Shown piece after piece: positions 19,196 to 31,128 of a stretch of DNA of 55,660 nucleotides (positions are counted from its first letter, which is position 1; each line of letters starts with the position of its first letter). Origin of the DNA: Phoronis australis. Lineage: Eukaryota > Phoronida > Phoronidae. A program made the position numbers and the translations under genes. The stretch spans positions 1,161,991 to 1,217,650 of the forward strand of contig NMRA01000062.1 of NCBI GenBank assembly GCA_002633005.1, in the 5' to 3' direction. A model generated the notes under the pieces. The model saw only the letters and a list, made by a program, of their open reading frames with translations, was not told the origin of the DNA and made no database searches.

Positions 19196-19519
19196 CAAAG
19201 GCGTATTTAGGAGGGNCCCCCCCCCCCTCCTTGGCTGCCGCAAGCAAAATGAAGCAGCAACAGTCTGAAGCGTGAGGAAATATTGAGTTCAGTAGCTAGG
19301 ACACGTACCGTAAAAGGGGGCGAGGGGGGCTAAAACTCCAGAACGCGGCGGAACGGAATCGTGTTCCCGTTTTGTTTTTTTCTTCTTTTTTTAGTCCACC
19401 GATAGATTTTCTAAACATTCCGCAACCTTCCGCCTGTGCTGCACATACTGTCGCGATTTACCCAATTCCTGTGGCAACTTGCTGGGCCCCCTCCTTATGG
19501 TATCCAAGATCCGCCACTG
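19196..19519. mobile_element. hAT-like MITE with 5-bp target duplication
   Basis: The left end CAAAGGCGTATTTAGGAGG (19196) and right end AAGATCCGCCACTG (to 19519) are imperfect inverted copies of a CAGTGGCGGATC terminus. GCTGT flanks both sides (19191-19195 and 19520-19524), giving a 5-bp target site duplication as in hAT5-type elements. About 324 bp, non-coding; it contains one ambiguous base at 19216 beside a poly-C run. Confidence 0.65.
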
Positions 19520-22500
19520 GCTGTTGGTCCCATGGACGGCGTCATGTTTGTTTGTGTTCTTGCTTTAGTAGTCGACCAGTTCTAAAATCTTCGTTTGATT
19601 CCGCCTCGGAATGTTTATGTTTTATATTTGTTCACACGCTACAGCTCGCAATTTTTGTCCGGTGTTGTGACAGGCATTTTTGAATGTGTAACTCTATATC
19701 TATATCTATATCTGCAGTGCATTTATGTATTCTCCTGTATGTCGGTAACCTGATAGATCTCGTCAATATGTAACACGTGTAATTCGTTTCTCTCTACAAT
19801 GTAACGTTAATTGCGCTTTTATTGATTCATTTCTCGTGCGTTATCTCCAATGTCCTATAACGAGTTTCTGAATGTGAATAGGTGTCGTCAAAAAGTGTTA
19901 CAGTCGGTCCTATAATTACCAATCTAGAATTATTACATCGGTACGTTTCACAGGCTTCAGTGACGTCATATGTCTCAAGGTTTTAGAACATACTAGGTTC
20001 TTTTCTCACGACCGATAAACATATGTAATTGACACAAGTCGTGTAACTCATCAGTTCGAGTCATTTCCCCTTTGGATGAAATCGAAAACAAGACGGTGCT
20101 TTGAGACCCATTTTTCGGTTTTTTGATTAGCGAATTATCTTGTCACGGGCTATCCGGAAATTAACATCCGTTCTCGCATCTACTTACCGTTGACAAGGAA
20201 TTCTGTGCCCGGTTGCATGAAACAGTCCCAAACATGGACTCAACTAAATTCCCTTAATCTACTGCGTATATTTAGACTTGTGAAAACATCGATTGCCCTT
20301 TCTTGAATTGTTTTTGTTTCATTAACTTTGAGACAAGTCGAGAGTGAATTCTACGTTGAAATGTCAATATTATCGAAAATATTTAGGTATCTTTTCATGC
20401 AACACTCCCAATTTAAGGACTGAGTCCCTATTTCTTTTCAATGAACTCTGGGCTCAGTTTTAGTTTAGGAAAATGTCATTAATCAAAGAGGAGCTCACAA
20501 CGAGGATGAAATGACAGAAAAATATTGCATCTGTCAGTTCATTAAGACACATATACGCGTTAGTTGAGTCCCTATGCTACCGGCCGCTGAATTATCTGAC
20601 GATTTACATTGATCGCTTTCTCGTGTCCTAGTTTTGACATCATTTCACGGATTTTTTAAGCTTGGTACAGGCCGTCTGTAACTTTCAGAGTTAAAATGGA
20701 CCTCAAAAGAAGTGTGCCACACTATGTCAAACTTGGATAAACATCATGCAAGAATTATTTTGCAGTTTATTTGAATGTTTGTTACAATACTGTAAGGATT
20801 ATGGCGAACTTTGTAACAACTTACTGCGCTTAATCGTTAATTGTTGATTTATTTTCGGGTTTTTTTGCATTAAGCATGCGCGCACCCAGCCTTCAGTGTG
20901 GGGGGCTCGAATTTCTGTCGATGTGGACCTTTTGCCGACAAAATATCGGCAGGACTAAAAAAGAAGAAAACGGTGTACTACTTTCAAAACTGTACTTTGT
21001 GCGTCTGCGTCTTTTAGTGGACTTTTGCCTCGTTTTCTCGGAGTTTTTGTTTCTCTGAGGCGAACCTTTTTGCCCACTTCGCCAAATTGGGGTGCTCGTT
21101 CGAGTTCCCCGATCCCCCTGGGTGAGCGCATGATTAGTTGTCGCATTTTCGACAACGTGGATGGAGCAACGCCTGTCAAAATTTTGTCAAGATTTAGTCA
21201 GAATTAGTATCTAGTATCGAATAAAAATATAAGGATACGTAGTCGCGTTTTTTGCGCTGAATCTTTGTCGACCTTCAACGTTGTGTAGTTTATTTCGAAC
21301 ACGGCTGTACGCGAATCCGATTGAGTCAATACGAGGGCTACACGGCAACATGTGGCATCCTTGGCTTGAGACATTCGTGACTTACTGATGACCTGAGTCC
21401 GACAATGGTACCCGTTGGTAGGCATGTACACGAGTACACGCATACATGTACGTACATGTACATGCTTTTGGTGAGGGCTCAGACAGCTGAGAGGGAGGTG
21501 TGCCATTACAATGCAATGCCATACATATCGCACTCCTTACATACTATCAACCCGCGGGCAGGCTGATATATGCTGATGTGGCTGAACAATGATTTCAAAA
21601 GATACGTACTACTGATTGCATCCTTTTTGCCATATCAGATGAGGATCATGTTTTATGAGACGTGATAGTAGTGTGCCTTGTGTGCGATTCAAAAACGTCA
21701 ACGCCCTAAATAATTCAGAGGCACTGAACCTTTCAGTGGACATCACTATAAACGCTCGCACAATACTGGTTTTAGAATTCCTATTAATCACGTTTTTGTT
21801 AGAAGTCTGTTGTGATATTGCCCATGCCACTACCGAGGCCGTGCTCGAGGTACACGACGAAAAACAAGATCCATGCATCGTTTTCATTTTGGTTCCAGTA
21901 AATACTATCGAAACTTTTAATTCAGAGTTTGACTGTACTGTACACGCATCGTTTTGCACTTAATGATATCAATATAGCGCAGGCACAAACTGCTCACTAA
22001 AAACGCGTTCGAGTGAGCAATTTTAGGATCAAAGCCGCACCATAAGCTCATAGGCGATGGATGCGGGGCTCAGACCCGCAACCCTTGTTGAGAACCGGTG
22101 GAAAATGCGCGATGAATCGCTTTGCAGCTTGTCGAAACGGGAAGTGGTCCACAGGGGAATCACAAAATCACAACTGGCGTGGCGGCAGTGGACAAGGGAG
22201 TAACTTGCGTCAAGGCGAGTGGCGCGTTCACGTTTTCCGCTCCCTTCCCTAAAAATGATCCACCTTCAACGGTTATGTAGCTTAAATATTGGTTTGCTTC
22301 GCATATGTGCCAATTTGCGCTAAAAGTCATTGGAAGTCAATCCACTAGTACTCTGACAATTTTCTCTGAACTCATTACTCGGCCTGTAGAATGTTGAATT
22401 GAGCATGCTGGCATCGTTTAAATACATGTACTATTGGAAAAGTGCTGGATCGTGGCATTCAAAAACATCTGCATTAGACCTATGTAAGCTAACGAAACGA

Positions 22501-24015
22501 AGTCCATCAAGTTTTAAGTTTGAACGCATATGTTTGGGAAGGGAACAGAACATCTTTTGTACATGTCTTGCACTTGTGATTGTAAAAATATACAACTGTG
22601 GCTAACTTTAGATCGTATTCATACAAAACTTCCAGATATTATTCTCCATGGACGATGTTCCAAAATCCTTTTAGAAATTGTTGTTAAAATATTCCAAATT
22701 TCCATGAGGGGTTAACAAAAATCGGGATGTTATGTTTTTTTAAAGAAACTCAAACTGTTCTCACAGGAATATCCCGGCGCACTCAGACTCAGAGAATCAC
22801 GTTACTTGCTGTTATGATTGAACCTCGCATATGCGCAGATGTGAAACACCTCCGGGAGATAATTCCAAGCTACCCGAATTGCTCCGAATGGACGAAGAAA
22901 TGCTCATTCTGCAGCAGGAATATGACTTTCGACTTCAAAATTTCTAATAATAGTGATTTACGCTTAGTTAAATGATTTGGAAATGTCATGTTCGTGGAGT
23001 AGTTAAGTTTATCGTCGCACAAGACTAAAAATAACACTTATGTGCCGTGAATATCGACACATATTGTTGCCCGGGTGACAGGTGCTGTCGATGTTTATGG
23101 CAGATATTGTCGCCCTTGGCATGTATTTTCGGTCTAACGTCAATATGTACTGAGTGCGGTTTATGACCATAAAGGTTTTATTCTCTTGATTTGTGTGGCT
23201 TAAACGCACACTAAACCACCACTTAACAAAATTAACAACTAAAACCTTGTAAAAATCACTTACATGTTAACTTTGCAACTGCCTGTTTCTTTGAAACTTC
23301 ATCAACCATAAAAAGATTCGAGTAAGTTGGAAAATTCCTTGCAAATTCCGGTAAGTTTGACTAACCCTTCGCAGGACATAATGGGCCGCTGTGGAAAAAG
23401 AGTCGATTTTTGGGAACAAGAATTTGTAAGGTATTTTATTTGTGGCCTAGTTGCTTATTTTGTGTAGAGTTGCCGGAGAAACAGCGAGAGCGAGTGGCTA
23501 CGCTTCTTAAACGAACAGCGAAAGAGCAAAAAAGTGGCCTTGGTATAGGGCAACAAGACGCTCGACAGAGGTCGCAGCCGGCTAATATGCACAAAGCCCT
23601 TCGACGGCGCTAGCATAGAAAAGTACGCAGTCCGTGCCGCTAAGAAGGGTGGGTGTTAAAAACGCGCAACTCTTTACGCTCTCGTCAAGTTAAGTGAAAT
23701 GCCTTGAACTAGTCATCCACCTACATGGCCTATTTAGGTTTACTAGTTCAAGTAGGTTTCCATCGCACCCAAAAAATAAGTCGATATTCATTATTAAACA
23801 TTTTCATCATTTTAGCTGTAAAATAAATTGTGAGAAAATGTCAAAAAATCATTATGTGAGATGTGGAGTCAAAACTTGGATCAATGCCAGATTTTTATGA
23901 AAATTATTAACACTTCGTTACCGGAACATTTTTTTTTTATTTCGTAGTCTTTAATGTCACTCTAAGCGCTGTTTCTAGAGTGAACAAACGAGAATTCTAT
24001 ATTAATATTTCAGTG
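19520..24015. other. unassigned intergenic DNA
   Basis: Contains a short TATATC microsatellite (about 19690-19712), a cluster of TACATGTA octamers (21443-21460) and one copy of a dispersed repeat (20341-20505). The overlapping open frames 21609-21959 (minus, 116 codons) and 21655-21963 (plus, 102 codons) have no recognisable domain. Confidence 0.45.
20341..20505. repeat. dispersed repeat, copy 1
   Basis: Similar along its length to 30963-31128: shared blocks include CTCAAT/GTCAAT, TAGGTA, AATTTAAGGACT and TTTTCA. Estimated by eye as roughly 70% alike. Family unknown. Confidence 0.5.
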
Positions 24016-24118
24016 GCATACCACTTTTATCAGTTGTTTGTAACACTCCACTAGCATGCCACTATTATCAGTTGTTTCTATCATTGTACGAACATGCCAT
24101 TTTTATCAACTGGTATTA
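24016..24118. repeat. 38-bp tandem repeat, nearly three copies
   Basis: Units begin at 24016, 24054 and 24092 with the shared core GCATrCCACTTTTATCAGTT. The third copy is partial. Confidence 0.7.
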
Positions 24119-27100
24119 GCTTCCCTTATAAGACAAGAGTAGCGTCATGACTTGATAACACTGATGTGGAACATTGCGGAAATCTACCCGGAATTACGTC
24201 TCTGAGCCTTCCTTATGTCAATTTAGTCACTTCAAAAATTTTAATTTTGCCGCTTAAAAGTAGCGTTTGTGCAAACACGCGGTGCAGGCTCTGGGGCCAA
24301 ATATTACACATACGTGTAAGAAGTCAAGTAAGTGTACATATACTGAGATAATCTATTTCGAGTCTGTATACCCAAACATCTACCAAAAAATCAGGCATGT
24401 GTGCTTGTACACACATGTAATGTTTTTTCAGAAAGCCGTAAGGTCCAAGTCTAACCTAAGCCACACCCAGTATAACAGTGTCATTGGGTATAAACATGGT
24501 TCTCTTGATCTTCGTCCGTTTTCACATGACAAGAACCGCATTCAGAAGCACATTCTCACGTTCATGCCACATTAAGGACTTAGACACCTCATGGTTTCCA
24601 AATGTTTTACAGTTAACCAACCGTACGCTCCTCTTCAATCGCAAGGAATGCACCCAGTATAAAAAGGCTTTCGATTAGTGAAGGGACAATGCCGTAAAGA
24701 AGCATTAAACCTCTGCCCTTTGTAGAGACAAGTTTTGATTTAGTCTGCTTGTCATTATAATATTGGCTTTTTCTTGTTAATTACCCAGATTGAAAGTGAT
24801 ATCTAGCCTGGGGTAGAACTGGTAGTTCGTTAGACATTTTATTTAATTCATGAATTTTCAGGCCTCGTCATGACCTAGAATTCTATGTGTTTGCTCTGAA
24901 GAAACAACTACATAAATAAGTTTTTTCAAGCCCAGAAAACACACCTAGTTTGACTTAAGATCTATTTGAGTTCAATTTCTTAACCGTAAATGGCATATAC
25001 CGGCAAAATCTGTTCTTAGCAGGAAGCACGGTTTAATGCCGTTTTAACTTGGATCAGCTCAATGCATCCATGTCAAAATACATATCTCAAAAGTCCTGTT
25101 CATCAAATCCAGTAGAAAACAAACGAAACTATTATATCTGAGTTCGTCGAAGGTTCGGAGGTTGAATATTGGCAGGCCATTAAGCGTATAGTTGGGAATC
25201 ACTTCAAATTAAACATTTCGGGTAACAAGTTGTAATGAAGCTGGAAAAGTCGTGCGAAAAAAGGAAAAAAATTGTGCACATTTTGTGCGATGTGTCTGCG
25301 AACGTCTCAGTAGTTTTATTATGACGCATCCTAGTAATCGACCCAGATTTTTTAAATATTTGATTAAAATAAGTGTTTAAACAGATATGATGGAAGTCAG
25401 GGCTCGCATAAGAAGTTAGTCACGCACTTTAAACCAAAACAAAAAACCATTCCGTGCCAAACGTATACATACAAGAAACCTAACAACAAGGTTGTCAAAA
25501 CTGCACAGAAATCATACGATGATTAATGGTTTTAACCTCTTCACAATTGTAAAGGTAGCGTAATTGTGTAGATAAAAGTAAACATTGGAATCGACGTAAA
25601 ACACCTCACTTATCATACTACAAATAATAACTACAGAAGCCACATTCATTTTAAAAAAGGTCAAGTACAGATCAAGCTTGATAATACATCTCTGATGTGC
25701 TGTCTTTCAAGAGGTTGTTGTTAAACTGCTTGATATACGATTAACCATCAACATATTTTATACTTCTGCACTTTTATTTTGTGAGATCAAAATATTATCC
25801 CGAAAACAATGTCAAATGATCAGTTTATTTTCGTTGAAAACAACTTTTGTTTTTTCAAGAGAATAATTATAGAAGTCCTAGTGTTAATAGCCCGTCATGA
25901 AAAATAAATAAAATTCAAGGTAGCTGCTGTCGCTGACGTTCCTGGTGTTCCTTGTTTTTATCATTTACAACACCAAGGCCAGAGTTTCGGATTGTCCTGC
26001 TGAACACATACATGTGTCTGTTACTATAACTTAATGGGAATTAGGGACTAAAACCAGAGGTATACATTCACTTTTCGGGTGGGTTATTTGAATCTGAAGG
26101 ATGCATGGCAGTGTGGTGGTGCTTGAATGGTTGGCGCCTTGAGAAAGGACGCTGATCACAATTCCGTACATCCCATTACAATAACTAGCTTCGGGCATGA
26201 TTTTATCGTATACTCTTGCGCGCATGAGCAAAATTTTCATCATTGTCCTTGTCAATACTTTCCATTCTCAAGCAGGTTTGTTCAGTATTATATTTTGCTT
26301 GAGACATTCATTTATTAAAAGCAAACAGACATTTTTTTGTCCTGCGTCAGTGGCGCTAACATAGTGCGTCACCTTCCAAACGCTTGTCACTCCCTCTCTG
26401 TTTTGAGAGTGGACAACGTTCTCCATGTTACTCATAATGCAAAACAAAACAGCGTCTCCTGTTATGCTTTACCCCAGTTACTGTATTGTCGCGATGATGA
26501 AATCGTTGGTAGTTTTTAGTCTCCAGCGGCGGTGAAACGAAAGGCATGTGAAGAGGCTTTGCCGCGACTTTCACGAAAGCAGTACTTAAAATATTAAGTG
26601 CCTCCGTTGAAGTGCCAGTGTTGCAAATCTGGCCTTACCTCTCAGTCCCTAGACAATCGACAAAAGTAAATTTATTTAGGTAATCTCTCTGATTTTGACT
26701 TCACGTTTACCGAGCCAAATTTAGAAATTAGTTCGGGTCATGTGGTCATTGTTAATCTTAGACTTTGACTTGTTCTCAAATTGTTACCCAACTGGCTTTT
26801 GGAATTTCTTCCGCGCGATAACCCATTAAGACTGAATGGATCGTTGAGAATTTTCACATCTAAAAAGGATCTGCGGTAGCCTTAAATTTTTACGAGGTGT
26901 ATAAAGCAAACAAGCACTCGTGTCTTTGTGTTTTTCATTGTGCCATTTTCATCCTTGCAGTTGCAAATACAATTCGAAAACGTAATAAACCTAACAGTAA
27001 AAGGGTTACATTTTCGTTAGCAACTCGAGTCACACGCAATGCGTACATGCATTAATTTTGAATTCACGATTTTTGAAGTAGCCAACTCCAATAAAGTATG

Positions 27101-28600
27101 AAGTGTTTTTAAGTCGCTGATGGTTTCGATGCTCTTGTTGGTAACGAAAATAAAATCTTCTCATAGTAAAGAATATTTTGATTCCGATCTTTGAGAGTAA
27201 AAGACCTAACTTCATGTTCGTTCTTTAGCCATCTAACCATGACGTCATGCAGCTAAACGAAGTTCGTGAAGATGTCAAAAGAAATTTGAACTTTAATCTT
27301 GGCGTTATATTTTACCACAATTGAGAAGTTTTTTTTGATAAGACAGGAGGGAATCGTTAAAAGTTGAAATGGACTATCGACTGACTATAAACAAAGGAAT
27401 ATTTACGCAAGTAGGTTACATGTAGCTGAAACGTCCGTTGTGTCGGAATGCAGTAGACCTACCGGTTTGACATTGAACGGAATTCTAAGGATTTTTACAC
27501 TGCGTGATCTTTCGACTCATCTGGAACACCAGCCTCAAATCACCCCTAGGGGGCGTTTTATATCCACGCGTGTCGTATTACATGTACCTTTCCCGTGAAT
27601 GAGATTGCGCAGGTCGCCACTGGCTGGTGATAATACCTTTCAGTGGGATTGGATGACCGACTTTGCACCTGGTCTGGTCAACTGTTAGTCTTGAACGAAC
27701 GTACTAATGCATGCCCACTCAAACAAAACATCCCGGCGTAGTGATATACGTTCCAATGTTAGAGCCAGTTTAGGGAACACTAGACTCAAAATGAACCCTG
27801 GAGTGATTTACAGCAAACGTCACACTCGCTGAGTGACCGAATAACTGTTGCAATGACTTGCTCTCACAACAGCTGGCTCACCACTTCCTCGGTAAATGAC
27901 TATCACCGGCTAAATCGTACCGGAGTATTTATGGTCTATTGCAATTTTTTGGAACTTTTTGCCGATTCTTAAAAGGACATTCTAGAGCTTTCTACTCATT
28001 CCGCTACCAATACTGATTGACGTAAACACTTAAGCGCCACACTTTATAAAATACATGTACATGTAGAAGGTGCGAGATACGTGTACGCCCACAGCGGCAA
28101 TTTGCGTATAGCTTAAAACTATTTTAGCTCGGTAATTACACGCGTGTTCTTGTATTGTACTGATTGGCTTGTCATCAAAATAATTACTTAAAGTGGCTGC
28201 TTCAATACGACAAAGTGTACAACGTTTTAACCTGAACTTGGTAGTCATTTTCGACATTTTTCAATTCCTAGAGACAATTCATGCTAAACCACACCCCAAA
28301 ACAGACTTTTAATTTTGGAAAAGTTGCGTGGTCCCGAGCGCGTACGAATTTCAATACAGTTTTTAATCATAAAGTCTATTTAAATTCTACAGTTTCTAAA
28401 AATGAGGTGGATATAGTGTCCTGATACTTGACGAAATTCCACTCCTTCCACTTCAGATGAATTACAAAAAATGGTGAGAGTTGTGGCTTCCTGAAGTAGT
28501 TCATTGATGTATTTGTCTTAGCAGAAACCAAATACGTTGTCCAGATAAGCTGAGGACAGCTTAGCAGTAACTTACGGCTTTCTGATACAGAGTGTGTAAT
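24119..28600. other. unassigned intergenic DNA
   Basis: No exon, element or RNA gene recognised over about 4.5 kb. Open frames are 102 codons or fewer without domains. Overlapping TACATGTA octamers lie at 28052 and 28058. Confidence 0.45.
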
Positions 28601-28629
28601 GTGTTATCAATCATAGCCTATTATAGGTA

Positions 28630-29120
28630 GCCTGTTAGAGGACACCAAATATGCCCTCTTTAAGTTGACCACAACGGCGCCCGTATACAATGTACCTCTC
28701 AGGGCACTCTCTTTTCGCGTGAAGACAGTAACCTTTATCAATAGGCTCGTGATAAACTGATGTAGACAATTGAAATGGAGAATGGTTCTCATTAACGTTC
28801 AAAATGAGAATTTGGTCATTTACAGGGCGCTCGTGGGTAAACTTCAAAACCGAATGACGCTCAAGTTCATCACGTACTGATAACAAGTCATCCAAGCACA
28901 ATAAGCAAAAATATCATCCACATATCGTACATAGATAGGAATACCACCGATCACATTGCTAGCTCTTTTTTCACTTCAGATATATAAAATTCCGAAAAAG
29001 TGGGACCTAGAGGAGAGCCCATGTTCAAACCATCTTTTGTGAACGACAGTTTGCCATTTATATGGCGAAATGGTTATAGTGCAGATGGCCAGCAACTCTC
29101 TCAGATGTGGGTGATGGTAT
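28630..29120 (-). pseudogene. Penelope-like element reverse transcriptase remnant
   Basis: Reading the minus strand from 29120 downward gives, in successive frames, LRELLAICT, then TKDGLNMGSPLGPTFSEFY, then YVRYVDDIFAY, then LKFTHERPVNDQILILNVNE, STSVYHEP and CPERYIVYG. The order dG-MGSPLGP, YVRYVDDIF, kFT-E, fLDv, tsvY-K is that of Penelope-like reverse transcriptases; YVDD is the catalytic box. Several frameshifts and stops separate the pieces, so it is dead. The coding end nearest 29120 is cut by a MITE. No GIY-YIG endonuclease domain was seen downstream, although sequence down to about 28490 may belong to it. Confidence 0.82.
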
Positions 29121-29281
29121 CAGTAGCGGATTTAGAAGAGGGCCAAGGGGACCATGGAACCCATAAAATTCTCCCAGATTCCATTTGGTAGTTCGGGGGT
29201 GCAAATGTCTGAGAGGCAAATTCCTGGTTAATACTCTGCCGTGTCCCCCCCCCCCCAACTCAAATCCTGGATCCACCCCTG
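29121..29281. mobile_element. hAT-like MITE inserted in the Penelope remnant
   Basis: Left end CAGTAGCGGATTTAG (29121) and right end GGATCCACCCCTG (29281) are inverted relatives of CAGTGGCGGATCC. GGTAT lies on both sides (29116-29120 and 29282-29286), a 5-bp target duplication. The interior (GATTCCATTTGG) matches the element at 33824. It contains a poly-C run at about 29245-29256. Confidence 0.78.
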
Positions 29282-30962
29282 GGTATGCACTATCCAAAAT
29301 GATGACATACGAATGGAATGGAATACAGATACATATAATCAACAACGACAAGTGCCGTGGATTTAACTAATTTTGCGTAAAGGAAAACGTACAGCAATAA
29401 TTCTGATTATAAACAATTGCATATCAGCTGGCCTGACCTTTAAGGAATAGTAAAGTGGTATAAGTTAGCTAATCGACACTACTATCCGTCAACTCCTGAC
29501 AGTATGTGAATCTCAGTTGTAACAGCAAGTCATGTGACTTCCAAAAAGTAGAGTGCCGTAGAAACCCTTTGATAACAGGCTTAAAGAAGGGCTAACGTTT
29601 TATAAAGATTCAGATTAAGGATTAAAACAGACGTCTCGTGCTACGACGGTTGAAAGTTGCTAGGTTGAAGCTGTTTTTACCTCAATCTCGACCAAATCAA
29701 TTTGATTTTATGATTGTGGTTTGAACAAAAGCAGATATTAAACACCATCACGAGGACATCTGAGTTTTCGAAAAGTGTTCCGTGTACTTTCGGATCGAGG
29801 CTGGGCTGCAGTCACAAAGGATAGTTTGGGAGTGCATGTACAGTAAGTTAAGTTCTAATGAGCAATCCTTTACATGTTTAGTCCATGGGTCGTAAGTCAA
29901 CAGAAGCCTGCAGAACCATTTCTGTCACCGTTTTGGAGCATTTTGTTTTTCAGATGTTTGATTGCACAAATCATTGTATTTTACGAAAGTCATAAGTCCC
30001 CATTTAGCTAGCACATTGCCACGACATTTGGTTTCAAACTTACCTCGGACTACAAAGTAGACATGAAATAAAGAACGGATAGTATTCCACATGGGGAAAC
30101 GGTGCAAAGAACAATTCCGTGGGCTGCGTTAAGTCATAAAATCCAATTTTTTTCAATTAATATGCAAGTTAAAGTGACATTTTTAAATCTACGAATGCTG
30201 TCGTGTTAAAATCTGGAGCTATCATTACTGACACACGGAACTTGAAAACCAGAATTGTGCTACTGAACAGTCAGTGTCTCTAATTAATGCTATCACGATC
30301 ATGTAAATCTTTCAAAGCCGGTTGGTATCTGGTCCTCTCATACGCAAAACTAGTTAAACACGTGACATTATTTTCTGCTTACAATTTTAATCACTCTTTT
30401 GCACTCGCGGGGTATTATCGATTCTACATAGGTGTAATTGGGGAGCACTTTTTCTTTCAAACAAAATTTATTGAATACACCATGATAATTAAGATTCACT
30501 AACGACTGCACAGTATTCCTAAAATTCCGAGTGCGAAATAAATCTGTGTTTAGCTATTCAAACCGTCTTAAAGTTCTTTGACCGCAATATTGATTTGTTC
30601 ATCACTCTGATGCTCCCTGTCTCGGTGTTCCTCCGAAAAAGACTAACGAAACGTTTTTGAACAAAACAAAGAAGGTTACCGTTGCCTTCAATACAAATGT
30701 ATACGAATATACGCTATTTTATCGACATCATTCTGTCAAGTTTTTATTTCAGAGAAGTTGTTGACTCTTTGTGCTGGCAACATGTGACCAAATATTCGTA
30801 AGCTTTAGAATCCTGTAGTGGTCAACGTGCAATTTCTACTGGAACTAATTCTGCCTTTTTGAAACCTTTCAGAGTGGAGCTTACTTCACAGCTCGAAATG
30901 TAATAAACATATTTGATTGGTTATGGTGCTGGTAACGATGATAGTATTAGTGGCGGTGGTTG
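29282..30962. other. unassigned intergenic DNA
   Basis: No recognised exon. The first hundred bases may continue the broken Penelope copy, but I could not confirm a motif. Confidence 0.4.
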
Positions 30963-31128
30963 AGAGTAAGCTCTACATTGAACTCTCAATGTTTTTGGCT
31001 AAATAGGTACCTTTCATACAACCACCCTAATTTAAGGACTAAGCCCCTTTTTGTTTTCATTGAAATAATGGGTTTGTATTCTAATTCATAATCAGACAAT
31101 AACATAAGTGAAAGAAATTACAGCAAAC
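30963..31128. repeat. dispersed repeat, copy 2
   Basis: Second copy of the repeat at 20341-20505, with AATTTAAGGACT as the best conserved block. Family unknown. Confidence 0.5.

Noticed and set aside
21609-21963. Overlapping sense and antisense frames of 102 and 116 codons
   Set aside because: Neither shows a domain, signal or splice context, and overlapping open frames on both strands are likely chance.
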